From the NCBI GenBank assembly GCA_002493005.1, contig DKXL01000026.1:1-47725 (forward strand): a stretch of 47,725 nucleotides of DNA, given 5' to 3'. Below the pieces are notes generated by a model. That model was not told the DNA's origin and made no database searches. It saw only the letters and a list, made by a program, of their open reading frames with translations. The translations under genes were made by a program, and so were the position numbers. Shown piece after piece: positions 15,604 through 24,877 of this stretch. The DNA is from Ruminococcaceae bacterium UBA7127 (GTDB taxonomy: Bacteria > Bacillota > Clostridia > Oscillospirales > Acutalibacteraceae). Within the stretch, counting starts at the first letter, position 1; each line of letters opens with the position of its first letter.

Positions 15604-18006
15604 ATGACAAGAGTTAAAAAGTTTTGTGCGCTGATTCTTGTTCTTGCTCTGATTGTTTCATTTGGCGTTATATCTGCAAACGCAGCTGAAATCTCGGGAG
15701 AGGATTCAGTTGCGGCAGACACCGCTGCAAAGGACATTACAATTCACGCAAGATACGATGGATTAAATCAGCCATATGTATATTTGTGGAACTCATTACC
15801 CACAAACGATGCAATGTCAAAATCTTACCCAGGTGAGAAAATGACAAAGGCAGGCAACTACTTTACATACACTGTAAAAAATGTTACAAAGGTTAATGCG
15901 CTAATTACAGGTGCTGACGGTAAGCAGTATTCAGGAGAAAAAGAGCTTCTTGCCGCATCTTCAACTGATTGGTACTTTGACAACGGCAAGTGGTCAAAAT
16001 ATGATTTTGACCTTCCTGATCCCGTTTCAAATGTAGATATGCGTGAAGAGAGTATCTATTTTGTAATTACAACTCGTTTTTATGACGGTGACACAGGCAA
16101 CAACGTTCACTGCTGGGACGACAGCCAGGCTAACAACCCTGACTCAGACCCCGCATGGCGCGGTGACTTTAAGGGTCTTGCAGATAAGCTCGATTATATC
16201 AAGGCTCTCGGATTCTCAGCAATTTGGGTAACCCCTGTTGTAACAAACGCATCAGGTTACGACTATCATGGTTATCATGCAATGGATTTCAGTAAAGTTG
16301 ATGTTCGTTATCAAAGTGACGATTTCACATTTGAAGATCTTATCAGAACAGCACACCAAAAAGATATGAAGATTATTCAGGACGTTGTATTCCAGCATAC
16401 AGGTAATTTTGGTGAGTCATTCTTCTGTAACCTCTTTGAAAAAGATACTTCTGCCGACCTCTCAAGTCTTGAGGATTCAATGATTCCTACAAAGTTACTT
16501 CTTGATACTTATGGTCTTAAATCGGCAGATGAGTATTGGTCGCAGAAGCCTGGAGTACAGTATCAGCAAAGACTTGACCTTATGAAGAACCTAAGTGATT
16601 ATCCTTCTAATTTAGGTAATTCAACAGGTACTCATCCTGATATGTCACAGGATTCTACAATTAAGAAAATTTCACAAAGTGATACTCTTAATGCAAACAA
16701 CTATTATCACAGCGGTTATTTCCAGAGTATGAACTGGGATGACTGGGCATGTAAGTTCTGCCAAATTGCAGGTGACTGTGTTGACCTTAATACAGAGAAT
16801 CCTGCTGTTGCTGAATATCTTGTGGATTGTTATAGCAATTACATAGGAATGGGTGTTGACGGTTTCCGTGTTGATACCGTTCGTCATATTCCAAGACTTG
16901 CACTCAATCTTATGTTTAACGATCAGCTTTATGATGCTGCAAAAGCCCAAGGCAACTCAAACTTCCTGATGTTTGGTGAAATATGTACTCGTTATACAGA
17001 TGTATGGTATAGACAGCACGCTGAAGAATCATCTCCATACTACACTTGGAAAGAATCCAACAATAAGTGGGCAAGTCAGTGGTCTTGGGGTACCAGTGCT
17101 GAAGATATCAACAACAATATGAATGTTGTTATGGAACATTATATTGAAGAAGATAATATAAATGACGAGCCTACATCTGATAATGCATTCCTTAATGGCA
17201 TTAGCTATCATACACCTGACCGTTCAATGGCATCAGGCATGGAGGCTATTGACTTCCAGATGCACAGAATGTTTGGCGATGCAAACAGTGCATTCGGTAT
17301 TGCAAAGAGCGGCGATAAATATTATAACGACGCAACATATAATGTTATGTATGTTGATTCTCATGACTATTCACCTGAATCACCGAACGAAAAGAATCGT
17401 TTTGCCGGCGGTACACAGGCATGGGCAGAAAATGTAGACCTTATGTTTACATTCCGTGGTATTCCTTGTGTTTACTATGGTTCAGAAACTGAATTTATGA
17501 AAGGCGCAGTAATTGACGTTGGTCCTAATGCTCCGCTTTCAACAACAGGTCGTGCTTACTACGGTGATGCTCTTGAGGGTAATGTAAATGCTACTGACTT
17601 TAGTGAGTATACTGCAACCGGCACAGTTGCCGATACACTGAACTATCCTCTTGCAAAGCATATGCAGAAGCTTAACGCAATCCGCAGAGCTATCCCTGCT
17701 CTTCAGAAGGGTCAGTACACCACATCAAGCAACTATGTAAGCGGCAATATGGCATATATCCGTCGTTTTACAGACGAGAGCGTTGACAGCCTTGCTTGTG
17801 TAACAATTTCAGGCGGCGCAACATTCAAGAACATTCCTAACGGCAAATATATTGATGCAGTAACAGGCGATGTTCAGAACGTTACAAACGGCACACTTAC
17901 AGTTCCGTCAATCGGTAAAGCTAATCTCAGAGTATATGTATGCTGTGCAAGCGGCTTTACACGTATCAGTGGCCAAATTGGCGGCGAATCAGCTTACGCA
18001 AAATAA
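15604..18006 (+). CDS. secreted GH13 alpha-amylase with N-terminal CBM26-like domain, no dockerin
   Basis: Predicted extracellular endo-acting alpha-glucan hydrolase. A signal peptide (about 1-28) is followed by a starch-binding module (about 44-134: YVYLW, SYPGEKMTK, WYFDNGKWSKY). The GH13 barrel starts at about 148 (ESIYFVITTRFYDGD). The catalytic residues are visible: nucleophile Asp424 (GVDGFRVDTVRH), acid/base Glu459 (FLMFGEICTR) and Asp588 (VMYVDSHDYS). Conserved region I is DVVFQHTGNFGE, where the more usual NH is QH. An all-beta C-terminal domain closes the 800-residue protein. No dockerin, sortase motif or membrane helix is seen, so it is probably freely secreted or held by its binding module. 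It is the second gene of a unit with the starch-binding dockerin protein. Confidence 0.92.
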   Translation: MTRVKKFCALILVLALIVSFGVISANAAEISGEDSVAADTAAKDITIHARYDGLNQPYVYLWNSLPTNDAMSKSYPGEKMTKAGNYFTYTVKNVTKVNALITGADGKQYSGEKELLAASSTDWYFDNGKWSKYDFDLPDPVSNVDMREESIYFVITTRFYDGDTGNNVHCWDDSQANNPDSDPAWRGDFKGLADKLDYIKALGFSAIWVTPVVTNASGYDYHGYHAMDFSKVDVRYQSDDFTFEDLIRTAHQKDMKIIQDVVFQHTGNFGESFFCNLFEKDTSADLSSLEDSMIPTKLLLDTYGLKSADEYWSQKPGVQYQQRLDLMKNLSDYPSNLGNSTGTHPDMSQDSTIKKISQSDTLNANNYYHSGYFQSMNWDDWACKFCQIAGDCVDLNTENPAVAEYLVDCYSNYIGMGVDGFRVDTVRHIPRLALNLMFNDQLYDAAKAQGNSNFLMFGEICTRYTDVWYRQHAEESSPYYTWKESNNKWASQWSWGTSAEDINNNMNVVMEHYIEEDNINDEPTSDNAFLNGISYHTPDRSMASGMEAIDFQMHRMFGDANSAFGIAKSGDKYYNDATYNVMYVDSHDYSPESPNEKNRFAGGTQAWAENVDLMFTFRGIPCVYYGSETEFMKGAVIDVGPNAPLSTTGRAYYGDALEGNVNATDFSEYTATGTVADTLNYPLAKHMQKLNAIRRAIPALQKGQYTTSSNYVSGNMAYIRRFTDESVDSLACVTISGGATFKNIPNGKYIDAVTGDVQNVTNGTLTVPSIGKANLRVYVCCASGFTRISGQIGGESAYAK

Positions 18007-18056
18007 TTTATTCTAAATTAATCTTTTGTAAAGGTTCATTTAAATACCTCTCTATC

Positions 18057-18088
18057 GGCACCCCGAGTTAACGGGGTGCCTGTTTTTT
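18057..18088 (+). terminator. strong intrinsic terminator after GH13 amylase
   Basis: Perfect nine-base stem GGCACCCCG/CGGGGTGCC (18057-18065 with 18072-18080), loop AGTTAA, then TGTTTTTT. Confidence 0.93.
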
Positions 18089-18138
18089 AGCTTGTTTTAT
18101 AAAACTCCAAAACGGTATATCAGAGATGAAGTCAATTG

Positions 18139-18167
18139 TTGACATTTGTAATTATGTAGATTAAAAT
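18139..18167 (+). promoter_or_regulatory. sigma-A promoter of MBOAT-SGNH operon
   Basis: TTGACA 18139-18144 and TAAAAT 18162-18167 with 17-base spacing, 22 bases before the start codon. Confidence 0.75.
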
Positions 18168-18189
18168 ATCAAAAGAGGGGGCTTGTTTT

Positions 18190-19650
18190 ATGTTATTTAA
18201 TTCATATATTTTTATATTTTTATTTTTGCCAATTACATTGATAGGTTACTTTGTAATTAATCATTTTTGTTATCATAAAACTGCTAAATTATGGCTTGTT
18301 ATTGCTTCCTTTGTGTTTTATGGATATTTTAACATTTCATACTTGTGGATAATAATCGCGAGTATAATTTTTAACTTTTGCATAAACAGGCTATTTGTGA
18401 CAATGGTTTTGAAGAAAAATAAATTATTCAGAACGACAGTATTTTTAGTAGGGTTACTTGCAAATATCGGACTTCTTGTATTTTATAAATATCTGGATTT
18501 TTTCTTTGAGTGTTCAAATAATATGTTTAATACAGATTTTGTATATATGAACTTGATTTTACCTTTGGGAATAAGTTTTTTTACATTTCAGCAGTTGTCA
18601 TATCTTATTGATTCTTACAGGAGAAAGGTACCCAATTATAACATACTTGATTATTCACTGTTTGTTACTTTCTTTCCGCAACTTATAGCCGGACCGATTG
18701 TTTTGCACAGCGAAGTTATTCCGCAATTTGAGAATAAAAAGAATTTAAAGTTTAATACTGACAATTTTGCAAAAGGATTGTATGCTTTTTCAGCAGGATT
18801 AGCAAAAAAAGTACTTATTGCAGATACTTTTGGAAAAATCGTTACTTATGGTTACGGTAACATCTCTTCATTAACAAGTTTAGATGGAATACTTACAATA
18901 TTAGCATACACATTTCAAATATATTTTGATTTTTCGGGCTATTGTGATATGGCAAGCGGTATTGCACTTATGTTCAATATTGAATTGCCAATCAATTTTA
19001 ATTCACCTTACAAAGCTAAAAATATTTCAGAATTTTGGAAAAGGTGGCATATGACCCTTACAAGATTCTTAACAAACTATATTTATTTTCCGTTGGGAGG
19101 AAGCAGATGTTCAAAGATTAGAACTTGCTTTAATATTTTGGTAGTATTTTTAGTAAGTGGTATGTGGCATGGTGCAGGATTAACATTTATAATATGGGGA
19201 CTGCTGCATGGCGTTGCAATGGTTATTTACAGATTAGGGAAAAAATATATCGACAAAGTTCCATTTCCTGTAATGTGGACAATTAACTTTATGTTTATTT
19301 GTTTAACATGGGTATATTTTAGAGCGGAGAGCATTGAATCTGCAAATAATATGATTATGAGCATTTTTAATGGTGGATTTAGCATCGGTGCAGAATTATC
19401 TGAAACCTTGTTAAATGTGATTCCGATTAGTATAATTACCAATATGATTCCTATAAATAACTTATTACCTATAATAATGATTGTTATTATGGCGCTCTTT
19501 GCCTTTATTTGCTTAAAAACAAGAAATGTTCAAGAAAAAATAAAGACTTTTAAGCCTTGCGGTAAAAATCTTATATCAACTTATGCGGTACTGTTATATA
19601 GTATTTTGTCACTGTCCGGTGTGAGTACATTTTTGTACTTTAATTTTTAA
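18190..19650 (+). CDS. MBOAT-family membrane-bound O-acyltransferase (AlgI/DltB-like)
   Basis: Multi-pass membrane protein expected to move an acyl group, usually acetyl, across the membrane for O-acylation of an extracellular polymer. Motifs are LPLGISFFTFQQLSYLIDSY, FFPQLIAGPIV, EFWKRWHMTLTRFLTNYIYF (His287) and the family histidine in VSGMWHGAGLTFIIWGLLHG (His327). About 10-12 hydrophobic helices cover the 486 residues. GAGGGGG lies upstream of ATG 18190. Codon use is clearly more AT-rich than in the flanking genes, suggesting horizontal gain. The next gene, 14 bases downstream, is the matching SGNH-type partner, as in other MBOAT/SGNH polymer acylation systems. The polymer modified is unknown. 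Confidence 0.92.
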   Translation: MLFNSYIFIFLFLPITLIGYFVINHFCYHKTAKLWLVIASFVFYGYFNISYLWIIIASIIFNFCINRLFVTMVLKKNKLFRTTVFLVGLLANIGLLVFYKYLDFFFECSNNMFNTDFVYMNLILPLGISFFTFQQLSYLIDSYRRKVPNYNILDYSLFVTFFPQLIAGPIVLHSEVIPQFENKKNLKFNTDNFAKGLYAFSAGLAKKVLIADTFGKIVTYGYGNISSLTSLDGILTILAYTFQIYFDFSGYCDMASGIALMFNIELPINFNSPYKAKNISEFWKRWHMTLTRFLTNYIYFPLGGSRCSKIRTCFNILVVFLVSGMWHGAGLTFIIWGLLHGVAMVIYRLGKKYIDKVPFPVMWTINFMFICLTWVYFRAESIESANNMIMSIFNGGFSIGAELSETLLNVIPISIITNMIPINNLLPIIMIVIMALFAFICLKTRNVQEKIKTFKPCGKNLISTYAVLLYSILSLSGVSTFLYFNF

Positions 19651-19664
19651 AGAGGAGGGTTAAT

Positions 19665-20732
19665 ATGAAAAATTCTAAAAAATGGTGTATAGTCCTTCTT
19701 TCTCTTACCTTAATATCTGTAATGTTATTTGGAACGGTAACTTATGCTTTAGATCCATTAATTCAATACAGAAAAGAATCGAATTTATTAACTTATTATG
19801 AATCTTCAGAAATATATTCAAACCCCGGTATAGCAAAGAATTATGATTATGATTCAGTGTTGGTCGGCTCATCTATGGTAGAAAATACTGATGTCAGTGA
19901 AATGGATGATTTGTTTGGTTATACCACAATAAAGGTGCCTTATTCAGGGGGATCATCATATAATCATAAAACTATCCTTGATGTATGCTTTAATTCAAAT
20001 GACAATATTAAGAATGTTTTTTGGTCATTGGATGAATATGCATTAACAACCGATTATCAAACCCCAAGGTATCCATTGCCGGATTATTTATATGATTTTG
20101 ATAAAACAAATGATTTGTCATATCTGCTAAATTTAGATGTTTTCTATTTTTATACTATAAAGGATGCTTTTAACACAGTAAAAGGAAACAAACAATTAGC
20201 AATGAAGGACGGTTCATGGAACGCAGATGAAAGTATTTATTGCAAAGAAAATGCTTTGGCTTCATTTGAATATCCATATGAACAAACTGAAAGCTTAGGA
20301 GAAAAATTTTTTGCTGATGACTTAAATGACAATCTGACATATAATATCATTCCGCTGATAAAAGAAAATAAAAATACAACTTTTAGGTTTTATATGGTTC
20401 CGTACAGTATTGCATATTGGTATATCGAGAAATCTGACGGTAAGTTGGATGCCCATTTTTATGATGTTAAAAAGGCATTAGGAGAAATACTAGAATATGA
20501 CAATACAGAAGTGTACTTTTTCCAAGATGATGTTGATATAATAACAAATTTAGATAACTACAAAGATTATAGTCATTTTAAGCCGGAAATAAATAGCTAT
20601 ATGAGCAAAGAAATGAAAAAAGGTAACTATCGGCTTACAAAGGATAACTATGAAGAAGTATTGAATAATTTTAAAAAGTACCTTGAAAGCTTTGACTATG
20701 ATACATTTTTTAATGAATATACAGGTAATTGA
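19665..20732 (+). CDS. SGNH-like secreted/anchored O-acyltransferase partner of MBOAT
   Basis: Signal-anchor protein of 355 residues (hydrophobic segment about 8-28) with an extracellular SGNH-hydrolase-like domain. Candidate catalytic residues are Ser69/Ser70 in VLVGSSMVENT and the Asp301-x-x-His304 pair in YKDYSHFKPE, the same arrangement as in AlgX/AlgJ/DltD-type partner proteins. By analogy the MBOAT brings the acyl group out and this protein places it on the polymer. A strong AAAGAGGAGGG site precedes ATG 19665. It shares the AT-rich composition of the MBOAT gene, so the pair probably arrived together. Confidence 0.82.
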   Translation: MKNSKKWCIVLLSLTLISVMLFGTVTYALDPLIQYRKESNLLTYYESSEIYSNPGIAKNYDYDSVLVGSSMVENTDVSEMDDLFGYTTIKVPYSGGSSYNHKTILDVCFNSNDNIKNVFWSLDEYALTTDYQTPRYPLPDYLYDFDKTNDLSYLLNLDVFYFYTIKDAFNTVKGNKQLAMKDGSWNADESIYCKENALASFEYPYEQTESLGEKFFADDLNDNLTYNIIPLIKENKNTTFRFYMVPYSIAYWYIEKSDGKLDAHFYDVKKALGEILEYDNTEVYFFQDDVDIITNLDNYKDYSHFKPEINSYMSKEMKKGNYRLTKDNYEEVLNNFKKYLESFDYDTFFNEYTGN

Positions 20733-20803
20733 CGTTTAAAGACAAATGAGTGGGAATAATCAAAGCACATAAATTTTATAAACGACAATCAAACATTCAA
20801 ACG

Positions 20804-20846
20804 CTCCTCTTTCAAAAGCAAAAACAGAAAGAGGAGTTTACTTTTG
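20804..20846 (+). terminator. terminator after MBOAT-SGNH pair
   Basis: CTCCTCTTTC (20804-20813) with GAAAGAGGAG (20827-20836), followed by TTTACTTTTG. The rest of the 20733-21068 gap is AT-rich and shows no gene. Confidence 0.82.
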
Positions 20847-20978
20847 TTTGAAAAATATGCAATAAGATTAAAACGGCTGTTTAAAAATATATTTTGTTAT
20901 TTAAAATCTATCATATTTTCAAATGTAAAAAGATGATTGTTTCCAACTCTGTTGACATTTTAATCGCTTTTAAAGGGC

Positions 20979-21007
20979 TTGCTTACTTTGAATAAAAATG
21001 ATATAAT
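20979..21007 (+). promoter_or_regulatory. promoter of thyX operon
   Basis: TTGCTT 20979-20984 and TATAAT 21002-21007 with 17-base spacing. A better -35 hexamer (TTGACA at 20952) is 44 bases from the -10 and so cannot be its partner. Confidence 0.6.
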
Positions 21008-21068
21008 AAATCTAATTATAGTGTATTATGAGGAAATATGTGTTTTTGGTTAGAAAAGAGGAATAATT

Positions 21069-21872
21069 ATGGCGATAAAGGTAACTTTGCTTGCTCATAC
21101 TCCAAATCCCGAACAAACTGTTGCAATGGCGGCAAAGCTGTGCTATTCTCCGTCGGGTATTGAGGATATTCGTGACGGGCTTGACGAGAAAAAAACGGCT
21201 GATTTTATCAATATGCTGTCAAATTTGGGTCACGCAAGCCCGACCGAGCACGCTTCCTTTACCTTCGGAATCGAGGGAATCTCAAGAGCTTGTTCACATC
21301 AGCTTGTGCGCCATAGGATTGCTTCTTACAGTCAGCAGTCGCAGAGATATGTTGACGGCACAAGGTTTGACTTTGTAACTCCGCCCGAAATTGAAAAAAA
21401 TTCCAAGGCGCTTGCCGCATACACCAAGGCGCTTGATGTACAGGCAAAAGCATACAAAGAAATCAGAGATGCACTTGTTGCTGGATACATAACCGACAGC
21501 ACAAACGGCAAATACAGCGGCACAGACGAAGAAATTATGGAAAGCTTTAAGGCTGACAACAAAAAGCAGTATTCAGCTTTTGTAAAAAAGGCAAACGAGG
21601 ATGCCAGATTTATTTTGCCAAACGCTTCGACAACCAAGATTGTGTGCACATTTAATGCGCGCAGTCTGCAAAACTTTTTTGCACATCGCTGCTGCAATCG
21701 TGCACAGTGGGAAATCAGAGAGGTTGCCGAGCAAATGCTGCTTAGCTGTCTTGAGGTAGCCCCAAATCTGTTCAAAAATTGCGGACCGTCATGCCTGTTT
21801 GGCGCCTGTCCTGAGGGCAATATGTGCTGCGGCAAACAAAAAGAAATGCGCCAAAAGTACGGCAGAGAATAA
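21069..21872 (+). CDS. thyX: flavin-dependent thymidylate synthase ThyX
   Basis: Makes dTMP from dUMP using FAD, NADPH and methylene-tetrahydrofolate, without needing dihydrofolate reductase afterwards. The diagnostic RHRxxSxxxxSxR motif is present at residues 81-93 (RHRIASYSQQSQR), preceded by HASFTFGIEGISRACSHQL. 267 residues fits the longer ThyX subgroup. The C terminus carries several cysteines (FGACPEGNMCCGK). It starts a dense gene run in which the next gene, thymidylate kinase, performs the following step of dTTP synthesis. Confidence 0.97.
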   Translation: MAIKVTLLAHTPNPEQTVAMAAKLCYSPSGIEDIRDGLDEKKTADFINMLSNLGHASPTEHASFTFGIEGISRACSHQLVRHRIASYSQQSQRYVDGTRFDFVTPPEIEKNSKALAAYTKALDVQAKAYKEIRDALVAGYITDSTNGKYSGTDEEIMESFKADNKKQYSAFVKKANEDARFILPNASTTKIVCTFNARSLQNFFAHRCCNRAQWEIREVAEQMLLSCLEVAPNLFKNCGPSCLFGACPEGNMCCGKQKEMRQKYGRE

Positions 21873-21939
21873 ATCTTTAACTATAAATCAGAATTTTATT
21901 ACAAAAGTGAGGTTTGCGAAATAATTTCGCAATAACGAT

Positions 21940-22608
21940 ATGGAAAGTAAAATTATAGTAATCGAGGGGCTTGACGGCAGCGGCAAGGCAACACAGACCA
22001 AGCTGCTCGAAGAAAAGTTTTTAACAAAAGGCTTCAGCGTCAGACGTCTTGAATTTCCCGACTATGCCAATCCAAGCTCGTCGCTTGTCAAGATGTATTT
22101 GGGCGGCGATTTCGGTGATAATCCGCAGGATGTAAACGCCTATGCAGCTTCGGCATTTTATGCCGTTGACAGAATTGCAAGTTTTTTGCAATTTTGGAAG
22201 AGCGACTACGAACAGGGCAAGGTGATTTTAAGCGACAGATATGCAACCTCCAACATAATTTACCAGATGTCAAAGCTTAGTAGGGCAGACTGGGACAAGT
22301 TTATTGAGTGGCAGAGCGATTTTGAATACACAAGACTGGGAATCCCGCAACCTGATGTTGTTATCTATCTTGACGTGGAGCCTGAGGTGTCGCAAAAGCT
22401 GATGGAAAAGAGATATGGCGGCGACAATTCAAAAAAGGATTTACACGAAAAAAATCTCAATTTTTTACTTGAGTGCCGCAAATGTGCTCTTTATGCCGCC
22501 CAAAAGTGCGGTTGGATTGTGATAAATTGCTGTGATAATGGGGAAATTAAAACTATAGAAGAAATTTCAAAAGAGATTGAAGAGGCGACTTTGAACAATT
22601 TATGTTAA
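21940..22608 (+). CDS. tmk: thymidylate kinase (dTMP kinase)
   Basis: Phosphorylates dTMP to dTDP. It has a P-loop at residues 9-17 (EGLDGSGKAT), the DR(Y/x) segment LSDRYATSNIIYQ and a lid-like LMEKRYGGD. 222 residues is normal. The P-loop has Ala where Ser/Thr is more usual (GSGKATQ), as in some tmk and dNK-like relatives. It sits 67 bases after thyX. Its last seven bases overlap the start of the following DUF2156 gene, implying translational coupling. Confidence 0.92.
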   Translation: MESKIIVIEGLDGSGKATQTKLLEEKFLTKGFSVRRLEFPDYANPSSSLVKMYLGGDFGDNPQDVNAYAASAFYAVDRIASFLQFWKSDYEQGKVILSDRYATSNIIYQMSKLSRADWDKFIEWQSDFEYTRLGIPQPDVVIYLDVEPEVSQKLMEKRYGGDNSKKDLHEKNLNFLLECRKCALYAAQKCGWIVINCCDNGEIKTIEEISKEIEEATLNNLC

Positions 22609-23495
22609 ATTTTGAGAAGATAGAAAAAAATCGAATTAATGGGTATAAAACCTATTATGATTATACGAGGGCATTTGGCTGTGATGTGAGCGTGCTCAAC
22701 GCTTATCTTTGGAGAAATGAGTTTAACATCAAATTTGCAATTTTTGATGACACGCTGATTAAGGCATACTTCAATAGTGACGACAGTGTATGGGGATATT
22801 GTATGCCGACAGGAAAAAATGTTAAAAGTGCACTTGGGGCAATATTTGATGATGCCAAAGAGAGGGGCGACAAGCCAAGCATTGTTATGCTGACAAACGA
22901 GCAGAGAGCGGCGCTTGAGGAGCTTTATCCGAACAAATTTGATTATGTGCGTTCCCCCGAAAATCAGGACTATATCTATTTTTCCGAAGATTTGGCTACG
23001 CTTGCAGGCAAAAAATACCATGCAAAGCGCAATCATATCGCAAAATTTTTCAGAACCTATCCCGAATCACACTTTGAAACGATTGACAACTCAAATGCTG
23101 TCGACGCAATGACCGTTGTGACTGAGTGGTGCAAAGAGAACAACATAAATCCCGATTTGTACGAAGAGGTAAACGTAATCAAAGAGGCGCTGAGCCTTAG
23201 AGAAGAGCACAATATGCAGGGAGCGGTGCTCTATGTTGAGCAAAATCCCGTTGCAATGACGCTTGGAAGTGAGATTTCTCCCCTTGTTTTTGATATTGGT
23301 TTTGAAAAGGCGCTCAGGGAATACGACGGTGTTTATGCTGTAATCAACAACAGCTTTGCAAAAACACTTACAAAATATAAATACATTAACAGGGAAGAGG
23401 ATATGGGAATTGAAGGTTTGCGCAAGTCAAAGCTTTCATACAAGCCATGCATAATCCTTGACCGATTTAATGCTGAAATTCGTGAAGATGACTGA
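22602..23495 (+). CDS. DUF2156 (phosphatidylglycerol lysyltransferase C-terminal-like) protein
   Basis: 297-residue cytoplasmic protein with the tandem GNAT-like fold of DUF2156, which is also the catalytic end of MprF. Recognisable segments are YTRAFGCDVSVLNAYLWR near the N terminus, KKYHAKRNHIAKF, and the late FDIGFEKALREYDGVYAVINNSF and NREEDMGIEGLRKSK. There is no membrane portion, so it is not MprF itself; homologues are stand-alone in many clostridia and the substrate is unknown. The start overlaps the tmk stop, and its end overlaps the following GNAT gene by eight bases. Confidence 0.85.
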   Translation: MLNFEKIEKNRINGYKTYYDYTRAFGCDVSVLNAYLWRNEFNIKFAIFDDTLIKAYFNSDDSVWGYCMPTGKNVKSALGAIFDDAKERGDKPSIVMLTNEQRAALEELYPNKFDYVRSPENQDYIYFSEDLATLAGKKYHAKRNHIAKFFRTYPESHFETIDNSNAVDAMTVVTEWCKENNINPDLYEEVNVIKEALSLREEHNMQGAVLYVEQNPVAMTLGSEISPLVFDIGFEKALREYDGVYAVINNSFAKTLTKYKYINREEDMGIEGLRKSKLSYKPCIILDRFNAEIREDD

Positions 23496-24324
23496 TATTT
23501 TATTTACAAAGCCGTGCAGTGAGGATTTGATACAACTCAAAGCGCTGTGGACTGATGTGTTTGAAGAAAATCCAAAGGCAGTAAGGCTTGTTTTTGACAG
23601 CTTTTTTGACATATTTGATGGTTACTGTGCAAAGAAAGGCGACAAAATTGTTGCGGCGCTTTATCTTATAAAAGGTAATCTTAACGGCGAAAAAGCACAT
23701 TATCTGTGCGGTGCGGCAACTCTGCCCGAGTACAGAAATCAAGGTATAATGTCAAAGCTAATAGAATATGCTTTGAGTGATGCCGCACAGAGCGGCGATA
23801 AATACTCGCTTTTGCTGCCTGCAAACAACGGCTTGTACAATTTTTATTCAAATCTCGGATATGTGCCGAGTTGCAGTGTAAAAAAGAGGCTCTTTTCACG
23901 AAGTGAGCTTGAAGCCTGTGCCGCAGACAGCAAAGACAAAAAACTAACGGCAGGCATTGGGTTTGAACAACTGCAAAAGTTATGCTTTGCAGATAACTTT
24001 CTTGCATACAACAGCAGATTTTTGAGTTTTGCAGGTGAATATTACAAGGCGTACGGCGTGACATTTTTGCAAAATGAGCGCACGGTGGCTATTGTTGATT
24101 GCAATGATGATTGCACAGACGTAATCTACTCGGCATATGCAGATTTTGGTGAGCTTGCGGATGTGTTGCTCAAAAATATAAATACAGAGCATTTTGCTTT
24201 TTGGGGCAAAGCAGACAACCCACTGCTTGCAGAGTCAGAAAAACAAAAATACGGAATGATAAAATTACTTGATAATAATTTTAAAATTTCTGAGGATATA
24301 TATATTGGAATAACTTTAAGCTGA
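23488..24324 (+). CDS. GNAT-family N-acetyltransferase
   Basis: 278-residue protein with an N-terminal GNAT domain. The acetyl-CoA pyrophosphate-binding motif is TLPEYRNQGIMSKLIEYAL at about 82-100, followed by YNFYSNLGYVPS. The C-terminal half is a second, poorly conserved domain. The substrate is unknown. ATG 23488 is preferred because it overlaps the preceding stop (ATGACTGA) and has GTGAAG just upstream; the frame is open ten codons earlier. Coupling with the DUF2156 gene, also an acyltransferase fold, suggests a shared process. Confidence 0.85.
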   Translation: MTDILFTKPCSEDLIQLKALWTDVFEENPKAVRLVFDSFFDIFDGYCAKKGDKIVAALYLIKGNLNGEKAHYLCGAATLPEYRNQGIMSKLIEYALSDAAQSGDKYSLLLPANNGLYNFYSNLGYVPSCSVKKRLFSRSELEACAADSKDKKLTAGIGFEQLQKLCFADNFLAYNSRFLSFAGEYYKAYGVTFLQNERTVAIVDCNDDCTDVIYSAYADFGELADVLLKNINTEHFAFWGKADNPLLAESEKQKYGMIKLLDNNFKISEDIYIGITLS

Positions 24325-24337
24325 AAGGAAATGGAAT

Positions 24338-24877
24338 ATGTTTTATCTTTTTCTTGCAGAAGGATTTGAAGAAACCGAGGCATTGGCGGCGCTTGACGTG
24401 ATGCGCAGGGCAAAGCTTGACGTTAAGACGGTCGGCGTTACGGGTGAGTGTGTAACAAGCTCGCACGGAGTATGTGTTAAGGCTGATATTACTGCGGATA
24501 TGGTGAGTTTTGACAACATTGAGGGTGTGATTTTGCCGGGCGGAATGCCGGGAACGCTCAATCTTGAAAAGTCAAAGACAGTAACCGACAGCGTACAGTA
24601 TTGTTATGCCAATGACAAAATTGTTGCCGCAATTTGTGCCGCTCCGTCAATTTTGGGTCATATGGGGCTTTTAAAGGGCAAAAAAGCAACCTGCTTCCCC
24701 GGCTTTGAAAGTGAACTTGATTGTGCCGAATACACAGCAAATCACACCGAAACCGACGGCAAAACAGTTACAGCCAAGGGCGCAGGATGTGCTGTAGAAT
24801 TTGGCCATGCCATTGTGTCGCTTGCACTTTCAAAAGCTGAAGCCGACAGAGTTCTCGGAGAAATGCAATGCTTTTAA
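24338..24877 (+). CDS. DJ-1/PfpI family protein (YajL/ThiJ-like)
   Basis: 179-residue class I glutamine-amidotransferase-like protein of the DJ-1 family. It has the conserved acid Glu14 region (AEGFEETEALAALDVMRRA), the GGMPGTLNL loop, and nucleophilic Cys100 in the elbow AAICAAPSILG. Family members have been assigned glyoxalase, deglycase or chaperone activity; which applies here cannot be told. AAAGGAA precedes the ATG. It overlaps the following formyl-THF cyclo-ligase gene by ten bases. Confidence 0.92.
   Translation: MFYLFLAEGFEETEALAALDVMRRAKLDVKTVGVTGECVTSSHGVCVKADITADMVSFDNIEGVILPGGMPGTLNLEKSKTVTDSVQYCYANDKIVAAICAAPSILGHMGLLKGKKATCFPGFESELDCAEYTANHTETDGKTVTAKGAGCAVEFGHAIVSLALSKAEADRVLGEMQCF

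Noticed and set aside
15604..18006. A dockerin at the end of the 15.6-kb amylase
   Set aside because: The C terminus lacks any DxNxDG-type calcium repeats.
20952..20957. TTGACA as -35 of thyX
   Set aside because: 44 bases from the TATAAT at 21002; TTGCTT at 20979 has the right spacing.
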